Shown here: positions 17,141 through 26,085 of the stretch, one piece after another
Layout of the letters: each line of letters opens with the position of its first letter
Numbering within the stretch: the first letter of the stretch is position 1
Source: CBDCRK01 sp965220955
GTDB taxonomy: Bacteria; Desulfobacterota; Binatia; Bin18; CBDCRK01
Assembly (NCBI GenBank): GCA_965220955.1
Contig: CBDCRK010000013.1
Coordinates: forward strand, 1 to 64,000
Direction of reading: 5' to 3'
Length of the DNA: 64,000 nt
Made by a program: the position numbers and the translations under genes
Notes under the pieces: model-generated
Databases searched by the model: none
The model's input: only the letters and a program-made list of their open reading frames with translations
Told to the model about the DNA's origin: nothing

Positions 17141-17176
17141 CACCAATATTTACACAAATCGTCCGGGGCGATAAGC
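17141..17176. repeat. 36-bp direct repeat, left copy
   Basis: CACCAATATTTACACAAATC and onward to GATAAGC; identical to 20307-20342 except for two bases. It lies between the divergent GST-like gene and the surface-protein block, so the two copies bracket about 3.1 kb. Confidence 0.9.
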
Positions 17177-17459
17177 TTAGTTCAGCCACGGTCGATGATG
17201 CGGTAGGGGAGGACGCCGGCGCCGTTCCGCAGTGTGCACCCGCCCGAGTCCCTTTGCGTGGTACTGGTGAATAAGCAGGATTATTACGCCAGCTGCGTAT
17301 GGTCCTTACAACGGCCCGGCCTCCCTCCACCAGAGACAGGTGCCATGCTATAGGGGCCGGTCATGCGCGGCCCGCGTCTATCAATCCGGGAAGCGATTGG
17401 TTATGATTGCCGATGCACGAGTAAAGTGGGCTATGGAATTGTTTTCCTATGACGAAGCA
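17177..17459. other. upstream region of the SwmB/Calx-beta gene
   Basis: Together with the left direct repeat this makes a 346-bp stretch with no gene that I can support. In-frame start codons at 17340, 17403 and 17433 lead into the surface-protein frame but give N-termini without signal-peptide character. Confidence 0.4.
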
Positions 17460-19862
17460 ATGAGCGTAGTGTCCTCGCGCTGTCCCTCCCCTCGACCCCT
17501 TGCCGCCGTCACGCTCATCCTGCTGGCGGTGCTGCTCCCGCTCCCGGTTGAGGGCCAGGATGCCATACCGCGGGTCGAGGAGGTCGCTTTCACGGACGGG
17601 TTATTTAGATACAAACTTGACGACATTATCGAAGTGACCGTGACGTTCAGCGAGGAAGTAGCCGTCACCGGCATGCCGCAAATCGACCTGCCGATCGAAT
17701 CCATGACCCGCCAAGCCGACTATCAAAGCGGCCCGCCCTCGACGGAGCTGGTTTTTCGCTACACCGTAACGGAAACCGACGAAGACACCGATGGATTAAC
17801 GATTAACGCCAACGCTCTCAAGCTGAACGGCGGCAGCATCAAAAGGAACAATACCGACATTGATGCGGACTTGGCGCACGAGGCGCATCGGGATCACTAC
17901 ATAAGAAGGGTCGATGGCATCACGCCGGTCCTCTGGACGGCGGCGGTGCACGGCGCCCACCTCGTGCTGACCTACAGCGAAACGCTCTGGCTGTACTCGA
18001 ATACGCCAGCCAGCGCCTATACGGTGATGGTGAACGACGCGCCCCGCGCGGTGAGCGACAGAGCGATAAGCGCCCGTTTCGTCACCCTCACCCTGGCTTC
18101 GCCGGTGGCCACAACCGATCGGGTGACAGTGAGTTATAGCGTCGAAACTCGTCCCATCCGGGATGAAGGGGGCAATATCGTCGCGGCGTTGACCGACCAG
18201 GTGGTGACGACCTCCGCTCCGTATGTGAGCAGCCTGGAGATCAGCTCGGAGCCCGCAGCCCTGGACACCTACGCCGGCGGGGAAGAGATCGAGATAGAGG
18301 TGACGTTCAGCGAGAGCGTCACGGTCACGGGCACACCGCACCTCTTCCTCACGTTCGACAGCACTGGCCCCTATGAGCGAGCCGCGCACTACGAGACCGG
18401 GTCGGGGACGCCGGTCCTGGTGTTCAGGTATAGCGTCGGCGAGGGTTTCGACAGATTCCTGGCGTGGGCCCTGTATTTCCTCGGGTGGGATGATGATCCT
18501 CCGTCGGGGGACGAAGCCCCCGACGGGTTGAGCATCGCCGCCGACGCGCTGCACATGCACGACGGGACCATCCGCGACAGCGACGACTATGACGCGCTGC
18601 TGATTCTCGACGAGCTGACGAACGCCGAGGAGCACAAGGTGGATGGAGTCTGGCCATATCAGGATTTTCGCAGTGACGATTCGCTTGTAGTCAATGGCCC
18701 GACGCTGACGTTGCGCTATGACGAAATGCTGGATGAGAGCTCGGAGCCGGCATTCGATGCGTTCTCGGTGACTGTCGGGGGTGCGCCGGGCGAGGTCACC
18801 GGCGTTTCGATAGCCGACAGTACGGTAACGTTGACACTCCTCACTCCGGTCGGAGCGAGCGACGAGGTCAGGTTGAGTTACACGGCGCCGGACGGAACGG
18901 ACGCTACGCCCGTCCAGGACTTGGTCGGTAACAACGCGCCGGATATTACCGACCGGTTGGTGAGGAACGCCACGCCACCCCACCCCACGCCACCGCCGGG
19001 TGTCGCCGTGTCCTTTGGTGCCGGGCAATATACGGCGACCGAGGGCGGGACGGCGGCGACGGTCACGGTGATGCTGGACAAGGACCCGGAACGCACAGTG
19101 GAGATTCCGCTGACCGCCACGCCGGGGGACAACGTGGAGGCGTCTGACTACTCAGGCGTGCCGGACACGATCGTATTCGAGAGCGGGGAACGTGAACGGA
19201 CCTTTGCCTTCATCGCTCTGGCCGACCAAGAGGAGGAGGCCCCTGAGACGGTCACCCTTGACTTCGGTGTACCGCTGCCGACCGGGGTGGAGGTGGGCAG
19301 TCCCGCTACGACGGTCGTGACGATTCATGTTGGTGGTAGTAGTGGTGGTAGCAGCGGTGGTAGTGGCGGTAGTGGTAGTAGTGGCGGCGGTGATAGCGGG
19401 GGCGGTAGCGGTGGGGGCAGTGGCGGCAGCGGCGGTGGTACTCCTGAGCCCGACGCCTTGACCCTGAATACAACGGCGACCTTTGTAGATCCCAGCGTTC
19501 CCAGTTCAGCCACCAACTCTTTCTATGTCACCCTATTAGGGACTAATCCCACAGAGCAGGCAGGCTGGTTCTATTATGCTTGCACAGTTAGAGGAGCTCC
19601 TGCTGAGGGTGCTGTGAGGGTAGGCAACTGTAAGTGGACAGAGTTGGTAGACAAGGGCTACAACCTCCTCCTATTGACCTTCAATTGGCAGCACGAGACA
19701 GAGGTAGGAAGTAGTGGGGTATGGGGACAATATTGCCTCCTGAACGAGTTTGGGGCAGGTAAGTGGGTCAGGTTTTTCAGTGCAGATGGAAGTGCAGAGG
19801 GAGTGATAGGCTCAGCTAGTGGGGATATTTCTTACTCTGGTGAGAGCCTGGGGTTTCCCTAG
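17460..19862 (+). CDS. large secreted protein with SwmB-type repeats and a Calx-beta domain
   Basis: About 800 residues. The start MSVVSSRCPSPRPLAAVTLI is chosen because it gives a proper signal peptide ending near PVEGQ. Three related beta-sandwich units follow (about 40-265, 265-440, 440-540). Each has VTFSE-V-VTGTP-type strands or the SwmB hallmark LTLRYDEMLDESS-FSVTVGG with VRLSYTAP. A Calx-beta domain (about 550-650: YTATEGGTAATVTVMLD, VFESGERERTFAF) comes next. A 35-residue Gly/Ser linker follows, then a C-terminal domain that I do not recognise. Such architectures are surface or extracellular adhesion-like proteins. It lies inside the block flanked by 36-bp direct repeats. Confidence 0.75.
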   Translation: MSVVSSRCPSPRPLAAVTLILLAVLLPLPVEGQDAIPRVEEVAFTDGLFRYKLDDIIEVTVTFSEEVAVTGMPQIDLPIESMTRQADYQSGPPSTELVFRYTVTETDEDTDGLTINANALKLNGGSIKRNNTDIDADLAHEAHRDHYIRRVDGITPVLWTAAVHGAHLVLTYSETLWLYSNTPASAYTVMVNDAPRAVSDRAISARFVTLTLASPVATTDRVTVSYSVETRPIRDEGGNIVAALTDQVVTTSAPYVSSLEISSEPAALDTYAGGEEIEIEVTFSESVTVTGTPHLFLTFDSTGPYERAAHYETGSGTPVLVFRYSVGEGFDRFLAWALYFLGWDDDPPSGDEAPDGLSIAADALHMHDGTIRDSDDYDALLILDELTNAEEHKVDGVWPYQDFRSDDSLVVNGPTLTLRYDEMLDESSEPAFDAFSVTVGGAPGEVTGVSIADSTVTLTLLTPVGASDEVRLSYTAPDGTDATPVQDLVGNNAPDITDRLVRNATPPHPTPPPGVAVSFGAGQYTATEGGTAATVTVMLDKDPERTVEIPLTATPGDNVEASDYSGVPDTIVFESGERERTFAFIALADQEEEAPETVTLDFGVPLPTGVEVGSPATTVVTIHVGGSSGGSSGGSGGSGSSGGGDSGGGSGGGSGGSGGGTPEPDALTLNTTATFVDPSVPSSATNSFYVTLLGTNPTEQAGWFYYACTVRGAPAEGAVRVGNCKWTELVDKGYNLLLLTFNWQHETEVGSSGVWGQYCLLNEFGAGKWVRFFSADGSAEGVIGSASGDISYSGESLGFP

Positions 19863-19909
19863 CTTGGTAGCGAGAGAGGCTCAGGGATAGGGCCGAGTCT
19901 AGCTAGTGA

Positions 19910-20296
19910 GTGGCCCAAGTAGGGCAAGCCAAACCACTTGACTGGACACAAACCGCACTGAGAGTTGAGCTCCCCATCTTAAACGGGAGCCAGCGCATAG
20001 AGGCGGCGTATGGCACGGACCGGGCCGACACCGAGGATATCTGTGGGGACCGGGACAATGGCTTTGGGCTGCTGTTCAACTGGAACCTGCTGGGGGACGG
20101 GGTGCATATGGTACGGGCCTTGGCCGATGGGGTGGAGTTAGGCCGGGCGACCTTCACGGTGACCACCTTGGGGGTGGAGTTCCTGCGGGGGGTGCAGGGC
20201 GAGACGGTCGTCCGAGACTTTCCTAGGGTAGGGGAAGCGGTGCGACTCATTTGGCAGGAGGCCTGGCAGAACTTTGTGATAACGCAGGTCGAGTGA
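19910..20296 (+). pseudogene. fragment of a bacterial Ig-like/cell-surface domain protein
   Basis: 128 codons containing IEAAYGTDRADTEDICGDRD, NGFGLLFNWNLLGDGVHMVR and FTVTTLGVEFLRGV, a recurring domain I know from large secreted proteins. The conserved first strand of the domain is absent, and there is no signal peptide or convincing ribosome binding site. It probably was the C-terminal part of a longer protein, perhaps fused to the preceding SwmB/Calx-beta gene, whose frame stops 47 bp upstream. A translated short protein cannot be excluded. Confidence 0.5.
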
Positions 20297-20306
20297 GCTG
20301 AGATAT

Positions 20307-20342
20307 CACCGATGTTTACACAAATCGTCCGGGGCGATAAGC
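20307..20342. repeat. 36-bp direct repeat, right copy
   Basis: Same orientation and sequence as 17141-17176 apart from two substitutions. It ends 24 bp before the quinone reductase start, so it also forms that gene's upstream region. Confidence 0.9.
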
Positions 20343-20366
20343 ATACTGAGCAGAAAGGAGACGCCC

Positions 20367-21338
20367 ATGAAAGCTATGCGTGCCGCCCAGTTTGGCGGAC
20401 CAGAAAATTTACGTTTGGAAGACGCCCCTGAGCCCGAACTTCGAGACGGACACGTCCTGATTCGGGTCAGGGCCACCGGCATCAACCCGGCAGACCTCGT
20501 CCGCATGTCCGGACGTTATCCGCAGCGCCTGCCCCTGCCGTATATTCCGGGTACGGATGTGGCCGGAGAGGTCGAGGCGGTGGCGGCCGGCATCAGCCAC
20601 GTCAGCGTCGGCGACCGGGTCTTTGGCCGCTCGATCAACGGCGGCGGCTATGCCGAGAAAGCCTGCCTGCCAGGGCAGGAAACCATCCCCCTGCCGGATA
20701 CGCTTTCGTTTGCCGAAGGCGCGGCCATTCCGGTCCCGTTTTATACCGCGTATGTTGCGGTTCATCACAAAGCCCGGCTCAAAGCCGGCGAGACTGTGCT
20801 CATCTCGGCTGGCGGCGGCGGGGTCGGCGTGGCCGCCGTGCAGCTGGCAAAAGTCCTTGGCGCGCGGGTGATCACCACCGTTGGCTCAGCAGACAAGGCG
20901 GCCAAGATACAAGCCCTGGGCGCCGACCTGGTGATCAACTATAAAACCCATGACTTTGCGGCCGAGGTGCAACGGCTGACCGACGGCAAGGGAGTAGAGG
21001 TCATTCTTGAGAATGTTGCCACCGACAATTTGGCCAAAGACTTTTCCGCCCTGGCTCAGAATGGCCGGATTGTCCTGATCGGCACCGGAACGGCAAAAGC
21101 GCCTGAGGCCGCGTTTATGGTCGGGACGGCCCTGTTCAAAGATGCGGCCATCTACGGCATGGCCCTGGGCAATTCGGCGACCCACATCCCGGCTATGGCC
21201 CAGACCCTGGGCCCGCTGTTTGCCTCAGGACAGCTGAAAGCCGTCGTGCATCAGACCTATCCCTTAGCCCAGGCGCAGCGCGCCCTACACGACCTGGTGG
21301 CGAGCAGGGTGTTTGGCAAGTTGGTGCTGGCGCAATAA
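20367..21338 (+). CDS. NADPH:quinone reductase-like MDR oxidoreductase
   Basis: 323-residue zinc-independent medium-chain dehydrogenase of the quinone oxidoreductase group. The N-terminal GroES-like domain (RVRATGINPADLVRMSGRYP, PGTDVAGEVEAVAAG, GDRVFG) is followed by a Rossmann domain with ETVLISAGGGGVGVAAVQLAK, the NADPH-binding glycine loop. The zinc-ligand cysteine cluster of alcohol dehydrogenases is absent. The C-terminal AHDLVASRVFGKLVL-type end is intact. GAAAGGAGA precedes the ATG at good spacing. Likely cytosolic reduction of quinones or enones. The GST-type genes to the left have related detoxification chemistry but are separated by the surface-protein block. Confidence 0.9.
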   Translation: MKAMRAAQFGGPENLRLEDAPEPELRDGHVLIRVRATGINPADLVRMSGRYPQRLPLPYIPGTDVAGEVEAVAAGISHVSVGDRVFGRSINGGGYAEKACLPGQETIPLPDTLSFAEGAAIPVPFYTAYVAVHHKARLKAGETVLISAGGGGVGVAAVQLAKVLGARVITTVGSADKAAKIQALGADLVINYKTHDFAAEVQRLTDGKGVEVILENVATDNLAKDFSALAQNGRIVLIGTGTAKAPEAAFMVGTALFKDAAIYGMALGNSATHIPAMAQTLGPLFASGQLKAVVHQTYPLAQAQRALHDLVASRVFGKLVLAQ

Positions 21339-21582
21339 CTCACTTGCCCTACTTCTGCCACGGGGAAACATTTTCGTCTGACACCAGCCGGTGCATGCCC
21401 TGCTTAAAGGAAAACAGAAAACGCTGTTCACGTTCCACCGTTCCACTGCTGTTGCGCAGCCCGTTAGAGGCCCACATGGGGGCTGTTTCGCCTTGGTCCC
21501 GATAGCGGTGGTTCCAGGGGAGGGACTGGTTTTTTAGGACAACCGCTCTATAAATAATACAGGATGAATTCGGTAACACAGA
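21339..21582. other. intergenic region, nothing recognised
   Basis: A minus-strand frame of 79 codons crosses it, but it has no recognisable family, ribosome binding site or partner. With the adjoining promoter repeat the gene-free stretch is 308 bp. Confidence 0.35.
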
Positions 21583-21692
21583 TAACAACGAGACAGACTT
21601 TTACAGAGCCATACAACGTACGGCAATCTTATCACTGAGAGACGCTATGTCTGGGCATCAGGTGAGCCGTCTGCGCCGCCTTGTGGCGGTTG
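21583..21692 (+). repeat. promoter and 5' end of OMP gene, duplicated at 8384
   Basis: Parent copy of the 110-bp duplication. The upstream 64 bp contain a possible -35 TTTACA (21600-21605) with CAATCT 18 bases later as a weak -10; the rest is the start of the outer-membrane protein gene. Confidence 0.85.
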
Positions 21693-22420
21693 TGACATTT
21701 TGCATTATTGGCGCGACATATGAAACGGCCGACGCAACGGAAGGATTTTTTGGCGGAATTTCGTTCGGACACGAGTATGCCGATGTGGGTTATACAAAAG
21801 AACTGAGCCTTAAGGTTGCTCCGGCTTCCTCTGTGAAAGCAAAAGACGACACACAAGAAAGCGTCGGCGCGTTCACAATGCTTGTGGGGTACCGCCGGTT
21901 CCTGTCCGACCGGGTGTATCTTTCGGGCGAGGTTGAGGGGACGCTCTATTTCAATGAACGTATAAGAGGGTTTCTGAGAGGCACGGGGACGGGCGACCGC
22001 AACGTATGGCCCGGCAGATGGCGGTTGGAAAAAAACCACCGTGTTGGGTTCAACGCCAGATTGGGGTATGTGCCCGAGGCGCTTGATTTCCTTGGCGCGG
22101 GCCGGTCGGTCTACCTGCTCTCCGGGGTTCATTGGATCGATACAACCTTTGAGGCCGCCTTTGACAACGGAGCCGGGATCTCCGGCCGACTCCGCAAAGA
22201 TCAGGGCGTCATCCCATGGCTGGTCGGCATTGGCCTGGAGTTCGGGAGTCTGACGAACCGCTTTGACGTGCGGCTCCAGTACACTGGCTACAACATTGAC
22301 CTCGATAGGGGAGACGCCCTGACGGTCCGCTCGCCCAAGCTCGCTTACAAGTTCGACCTTGACGAATGGGGGCTCTACCTGGGCTATACCAGATCGTTCG
22401 GATTCGGTGCGGATTCCTGA
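21647..22420 (+). CDS. outer-membrane beta-barrel protein
   Basis: 257 residues. An N-terminal signal peptide (RRLVAVVTFCIIGATYETADA) is followed by alternating amphipathic strands: GFFGGISFGHEYADVGY, FTMLVGYRRFL, YLSGEVEGTLYF, VGFNARLGYVPE, YLLSGVHWI, WLVGIGLEFG, DVRLQYTGYNID, and a last strand WGLYLGYTRSFGFGADS. This is the pattern of an OmpA/OmpW-sized barrel. Its ligand or role is unknown. The upstream region and first codons also exist as an orphan copy 13 kb away. The next gene starts 24 bp downstream and may be co-transcribed. Confidence 0.75.
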   Translation: MSGHQVSRLRRLVAVVTFCIIGATYETADATEGFFGGISFGHEYADVGYTKELSLKVAPASSVKAKDDTQESVGAFTMLVGYRRFLSDRVYLSGEVEGTLYFNERIRGFLRGTGTGDRNVWPGRWRLEKNHRVGFNARLGYVPEALDFLGAGRSVYLLSGVHWIDTTFEAAFDNGAGISGRLRKDQGVIPWLVGIGLEFGSLTNRFDVRLQYTGYNIDLDRGDALTVRSPKLAYKFDLDEWGLYLGYTRSFGFGADS

Positions 22421-22444
22421 TAAAGACACCAATGGCCAACGATC

Positions 22445-23278
22445 ATGAGGAATGAGGAACAACACCAGATGTTATACCAAGCGCTCGATTTTCGCGCAGA
22501 GAGCGACACCTTCTTTGGTCTGCTCAACAGCTTGGAAGACCACGACTGGAGTCGAAAAACCCAGTTTAAGGACTGGACCATCAACGACGTGCTGGCCCAC
22601 ATCCATCTCGGCAACTATCTGGCAGATCTCTCGTTGCAAGACAGTCAGGCATTCCTCGACTTTATCCAGACCTTCAGACAGGCAAGCAAAAAAGGCACCA
22701 GCCGCCTGTACGCCACCCATGACTGGCTGGATGGTCTCCACAATCACGCCCTGTTGCAGCGCTGGCGAGAGTTCTACACCGAGATGTCGGACCGATTTGC
22801 CAGTGCAGATCCGAAGATGCGGGTCAAATGGGTCGGCCCCGATATGAGCGTGCGTTCAAGTATTAGCGCCCGGCTAATGGAAACCTGGGCCCACGCTCAG
22901 GCCGTGTATGATGTGTTGGGCAAAGAGCGGGGCGCTACCGACCGCCTCAAAAATGTTGCCGTTATCGGCATCAATACCTTTGCGTGGACCTTTCGTAACC
23001 GAGGGCTGCCCGTTCCTGCCGACCTACCCTATGTCCGGCTCAGCGCACCGTCGGGCGAAATTTGGGAGTGGAACCCGGCCCAAGACAAGAACACGATCCA
23101 GGGCCAGGCGGTTGAGTTCTGCCAGGTTGTGACCCAGGTGCGCAACATTGCCGATACGACCCTCCAGGTACGGGGTGAAACTGCGACCTCTTGGATGTCG
23201 ATCGCCCAGTGTTTTGTCGGACCACCGGAGAACCCACCGGCACCGGGAACCCGTTTTCGGCAAGCCGGACGCACCTGA
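22445..23278 (+). CDS. TIGR03084 family metal-binding protein (DinB/mycothiol maleylpyruvate isomerase-like)
   Basis: 277 residues. The N-terminal four-helix-bundle region contains FFGLLNSLEDHDWSRKT and the family hallmark DWTINDVLAHIHLGNYLADL, with a metal-ligand His. GPDMSVRSSISARLMETWAH, with the second His in the ETWAHAQAVYD helix, is the strongest family signature. The C-terminal part is beta-rich. The function of the family is unproven; relatives resemble thiol-dependent isomerases. ATG 22445 follows a weak site, and a second Met lies eight codons later. Confidence 0.85.
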   Translation: MRNEEQHQMLYQALDFRAESDTFFGLLNSLEDHDWSRKTQFKDWTINDVLAHIHLGNYLADLSLQDSQAFLDFIQTFRQASKKGTSRLYATHDWLDGLHNHALLQRWREFYTEMSDRFASADPKMRVKWVGPDMSVRSSISARLMETWAHAQAVYDVLGKERGATDRLKNVAVIGINTFAWTFRNRGLPVPADLPYVRLSAPSGEIWEWNPAQDKNTIQGQAVEFCQVVTQVRNIADTTLQVRGETATSWMSIAQCFVGPPENPPAPGTRFRQAGRT

Positions 23279-23341
23279 TACCGCTCGCCTCAGACCGCGC
23301 GAAAGCCGAAATTGGACTCCTGTGTGTCCCGGGGAGAAGGA

Positions 23342-23506
23342 ATGTTTACTTGGCAGCCGTTCCGCCTCAGCCTCTTGTTGGCCTACGTCACAGGGCTACT
23401 CCTCACCGGCTGTTCCAGATCCGAACAGCCCGCGCATCCCTCGCTGGCCCGCCAGTTGGCGTGCCGCGCCTCGCCCTCGGCGCGGGCCTGCAAGGAAAGC
23501 AAATAA
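23342..23506 (+). CDS. small putative lipoprotein
   Basis: 54 codons. MFTWQPFRLSLLLAYVTGLL runs into the lipobox LLTGC, after which the mature peptide is short and Ala/Ser/Arg-rich. GGGAGAAGGA precedes the ATG. Such entericidin-sized lipoproteins are common, and the lipobox plus ribosome binding site support a real gene. No family or function is assignable. It is the last gene before the tmRNA boundary. Confidence 0.55.
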   Translation: MFTWQPFRLSLLLAYVTGLLLTGCSRSEQPAHPSLARQLACRASPSARACKESK

Positions 23507-23545
23507 ATCCTGTTAAATCAACGAGAGAGAAGAATTATATGTGAA

Positions 23546-23899
23546 TGGTGGAGGCGGGGGGAATCGAACCCCCGTCCAAAGGTGGTCCCCCTAAGGCTCC
23601 TACATGCGTAGCTGGTGTTTTGCTCTCACCCCACTAGCTCCCACAAGCAGGATCTAGCTAGGCCAGCCGAAATAAATTTCGGGTCGCCTTCTTTCGGCAA
23701 GAAGGAAACCCTATCCTGATTTGCGTCGCCTTAGCCAACCCTACAGGCTCGAACTGGTAAGACGCTGGCCGCGCTTAGGCAGCCAGGGCGTATTCGTTAT
23801 TGTCTGCAGTTAGTTTTGCAGCCTGAGTGTTTTACGGGCATCCAGGACCCCGGCATGCAACCTTGGCTTTCCAGCCCCCGTCGAACCCACATCGCCCCC
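23546..23899 (-). ncRNA. ssrA: transfer-messenger RNA (ssrA)
   Basis: Minus strand. The 5' end GGGGGCGATGTGGGTTCGAC and the 3' end with TTCGATTCCCCCCGCCTCCA then CCA form the tRNA-like part, and the CCA is encoded. The tag reading frame is at 23819-23775 and reads AKLTADNNEYALAA then stop, a normal proteolysis tag. Pseudoknot-like GC-rich hairpins occupy the middle. smpB ends 4 bp upstream, giving the smpB-ssrA order on the same strand. The RNA rescues stalled ribosomes. The 3' end faces the accessory region to the left. Confidence 0.97.
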
Positions 23900-23903
23900 T
23901 CAG

Positions 23904-24371
23904 TTATTGTCTGCGCATGGCCCGCTCCATCTCTCGGCGCACTTCACGCTCACGAATAGCAGAACGCTTGTCGTAGAGCTTTTTGCCGCGGGCCAGGGCT
24001 AGCTCGACTTTTGCGTGCCCATCCCTAAAGTATAGGCGTAACGGGACCAAGGTCAACCCCTTCTCCTGTACTTTTCCCATGAGGCGCAGAATCTCCCGTT
24101 TGTGCATAAGAAGCTTGCGCGTGCGAGTGGGGTCGTGGTTGAACTGATGGGCAGCAGGATAATGGCTGATGTGGGCGTTCAAGAGGAACGCTTCACCCCG
24201 GTCTACCCTTCCATAGCTGTCTTTAAGGTTGGCTCGACCTTCTCTCAGAGACTTGACCTCGCTACCGGTTAGCATCAGACCGGCCTCGTGGGTCTCTTCG
24301 ACAATGTAGTCATGCCGGGCTTTACGGTTAACGCAGATAACCTTCTCTTTGGCTGTGGGTGGTTTGGCCAT
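23904..24371 (-). CDS. smpB: SsrA-binding protein SmpB
   Basis: 155 residues, full length. Signature blocks are NRKARHDYIVEETHEAGLML, TGSEVKSLREGRANLKDSYG, NAHISHYPAAHQFNHDPTR, RKLLMHKREILRLMGKVQEK and the basic C-terminal tail ending ERAMRRQ that enters the mRNA path of the ribosome. It delivers tmRNA to stalled ribosomes. The start ATG overlaps the stop of panC by one base, so it is translationally coupled to the pantothenate genes, and ssrA follows at once. Confidence 0.97.
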   Translation of the reverse strand: MAKPPTAKEKVICVNRKARHDYIVEETHEAGLMLTGSEVKSLREGRANLKDSYGRVDRGEAFLLNAHISHYPAAHQFNHDPTRTRKLLMHKREILRLMGKVQEKGLTLVPLRLYFRDGHAKVELALARGKKLYDKRSAIREREVRREMERAMRRQ

Positions 24372-25225
24372 TATCCTACCCTGGGGACAAGAATAGTGTT
24401 ATCAATTAGCCTTACCTCGCCCACCCATACTGCCAGAGCAAGCAGGGTGGGTCCGGAGAGCTCAGCTACTTCCTCCAAGGTCTCCGGATGGCATAGGGAG
24501 GCATATTCTAAATGAGCACTCTTCTCCCGGGTAATGATTTCCTCAACCTTTTGTAAAATGGCCGCAGGCTGATACTCTCCTTTTTGCACCATGCCCTTTG
24601 CCTCGTTGAGCGCCCGAGAAAGACTCAGACTCTGTGCCCGCTCTTCGGGGCTCAGGCGAGCGTTGCGTGAGCTCATCGCCAGACCGTCTACCTCGCGCAC
24701 TGTGGATATGCCAATGACCTCAAGGTCAAAGTTAAGATCTTTGACCATGCGCTTGATCACCACATATTGCTGAAAGTCCTTTTCACCAAAAAGGGCTACA
24801 TGAGGCTTAACAATATTAAAGAGCTTGGCCACAACGGTGGCCACCCCGCGGAAATGGCCTGGACGAAAGCGACCACACAGAGGCTCACTCACCTTTTCCA
24901 CGGTGACAGCGGTCTGAGAACCCTCCGGATACATCTCCGCAGCCTCAGGGTAAAAGAGAGCATCGACGCTAAGCTCCTGCAGAAGCTTTTGGTCGCTTTC
25001 CAGATCGCGTGGATACTTAGTCAGGTCCTCCTGCTGGTTAAACTGCAGGGGATTAATGAATATCGACACTACAACTACATCGCCTTTTTGCTTTCCTTCT
25101 CGCACCAAGCTAAGGTGCCCTTCGTGCAAGAATCCCATAGTGGGGACAAAGGCCACTCGCTTGCCCGCAAAGCGCTGTTTGTCTGACCATTGCTGCATCT
25201 CAGAGATATGGTGAATAATCTCCAT
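24371..25225 (-). CDS. panC: pantothenate synthetase
   Basis: 284 residues. PanC condenses pantoate and beta-alanine with ATP to give pantothenate, the CoA precursor. MGFLHEGHLSLVRE carries the nucleotidyltransferase H-x-G-H motif, then FINPLQFNQQEDLTKYPRD, GRFRPGHFRGVATVVAKLFN, ALFGEKDFQQ and the KMSKS-like AMSSRNARLSPEER. All substrate-binding blocks appear intact. panB lies 44 bp upstream on the same strand, so the two are probably one operon controlled by the panB leader. Confidence 0.97.
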   Translation of the reverse strand: MEIIHHISEMQQWSDKQRFAGKRVAFVPTMGFLHEGHLSLVREGKQKGDVVVVSIFINPLQFNQQEDLTKYPRDLESDQKLLQELSVDALFYPEAAEMYPEGSQTAVTVEKVSEPLCGRFRPGHFRGVATVVAKLFNIVKPHVALFGEKDFQQYVVIKRMVKDLNFDLEVIGISTVREVDGLAMSSRNARLSPEERAQSLSLSRALNEAKGMVQKGEYQPAAILQKVEEIITREKSAHLEYASLCHPETLEEVAELSGPTLLALAVWVGEVRLIDNTILVPRVG

Positions 25226-25269
25226 AGCCTACCTGCAAACCGTAGGGCAGCCCGTTTTATCTACCCTGT

Positions 25270-26085
25270 TTAGTGATAAGAGTGTTCCTCGGCAGGAAAC
25301 ACCTCGGCACGCACATCGGTGACATATCCCTGCACCGCTTGGCTAATGACTGCCCGTAGATCCGCATAACGCTTAACGAACTTAGGAGTAAAACCGTTAG
25401 TTAAACCCAGCAGATCATGGATCACAAGGATCTGTCCGTCACAGTATGGCCCAGCACCAATGCCAATGGTGGGAATAGTAAGCTTGTCAGTAATCTCCTG
25501 GGCAAGGTCTAAGGGGACTCCTTCGAGTACAAGGGCAAAGGCCCCGGCCTCTTCCGTTGCCTGTGCATCTTCCAGGAGTCGTTCTCGCTGCCCAGGCCGA
25601 CGTCCCTGGCGTTTTCCCTGTACCTTGTACCCGCCCATACGATGGACAGATTGGGGGGTAAGCCCAATATGACCCATCACCGGGATGTCCATGTTAGCAA
25701 TGGCCCTGATTACCCTGGCCACGTTCACCCCACCTTCAAGCTTTACCGCCTCAGCACCACCTTCCTTGAGAAGCCTGCCCGCGTTGGCAATTGCCTCACA
25801 GACCCCCGTCTGATAGGAGAGAAACGGCATATCTCCTACAAGCAGGGCCCGCGGTCGCGCCCGGGCAACAAGCTTAACATGGTAAACTATCTCGTCCATA
25901 GTCACCGGCAGGGTTGTTTCCATTCCCTGGACAACCGTTCCTAGAGAGTCCCCCACCAGCAGAACATCGACCCCACACTCATCAAGGATGTGAGCAAAAG
26001 AGTAATCGTAAGCCGTTAGCGCGGTGATCTTTTGTCTCGCAGTCTTCATCCGCAGCATTTCCGGCACAGTGATCTTTTGTTGCAT
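25270..26085 (-). CDS. panB: 3-methyl-2-oxobutanoate hydroxymethyltransferase
   Basis: 271 residues. PanB transfers a hydroxymethyl group from methylene-THF to ketoisovalerate, the first committed step to pantothenate. The motifs ALTAYDYSFAHILDE, DVLLVGDSLGTVVQGMETTL, VGDMPFLSYQ, VKLEGG, MGHIGLTPQSVH, LVLEGVP and IGIGAGPYCDGQILVIHD include the metal ligands in VGDSLG. The ATG sits directly after a run of seven T, and the only ribosome binding site is in the 3' arm of a GC-rich hairpin, which suggests regulated initiation. Confidence 0.97.
   Translation of the reverse strand: MQQKITVPEMLRMKTARQKITALTAYDYSFAHILDECGVDVLLVGDSLGTVVQGMETTLPVTMDEIVYHVKLVARARPRALLVGDMPFLSYQTGVCEAIANAGRLLKEGGAEAVKLEGGVNVARVIRAIANMDIPVMGHIGLTPQSVHRMGGYKVQGKRQGRRPGQRERLLEDAQATEEAGAFALVLEGVPLDLAQEITDKLTIPTIGIGAGPYCDGQILVIHDLLGLTNGFTPKFVKRYADLRAVISQAVQGYVTDVRAEVFPAEEHSYH

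Noticed and set aside
17796..19028. 410-codon minus-strand frame opposite the SwmB/Calx-beta gene
   Set aside because: Arg/His/Gly-rich and without motifs, whereas the plus strand shows clear SwmB and Calx-beta domains.
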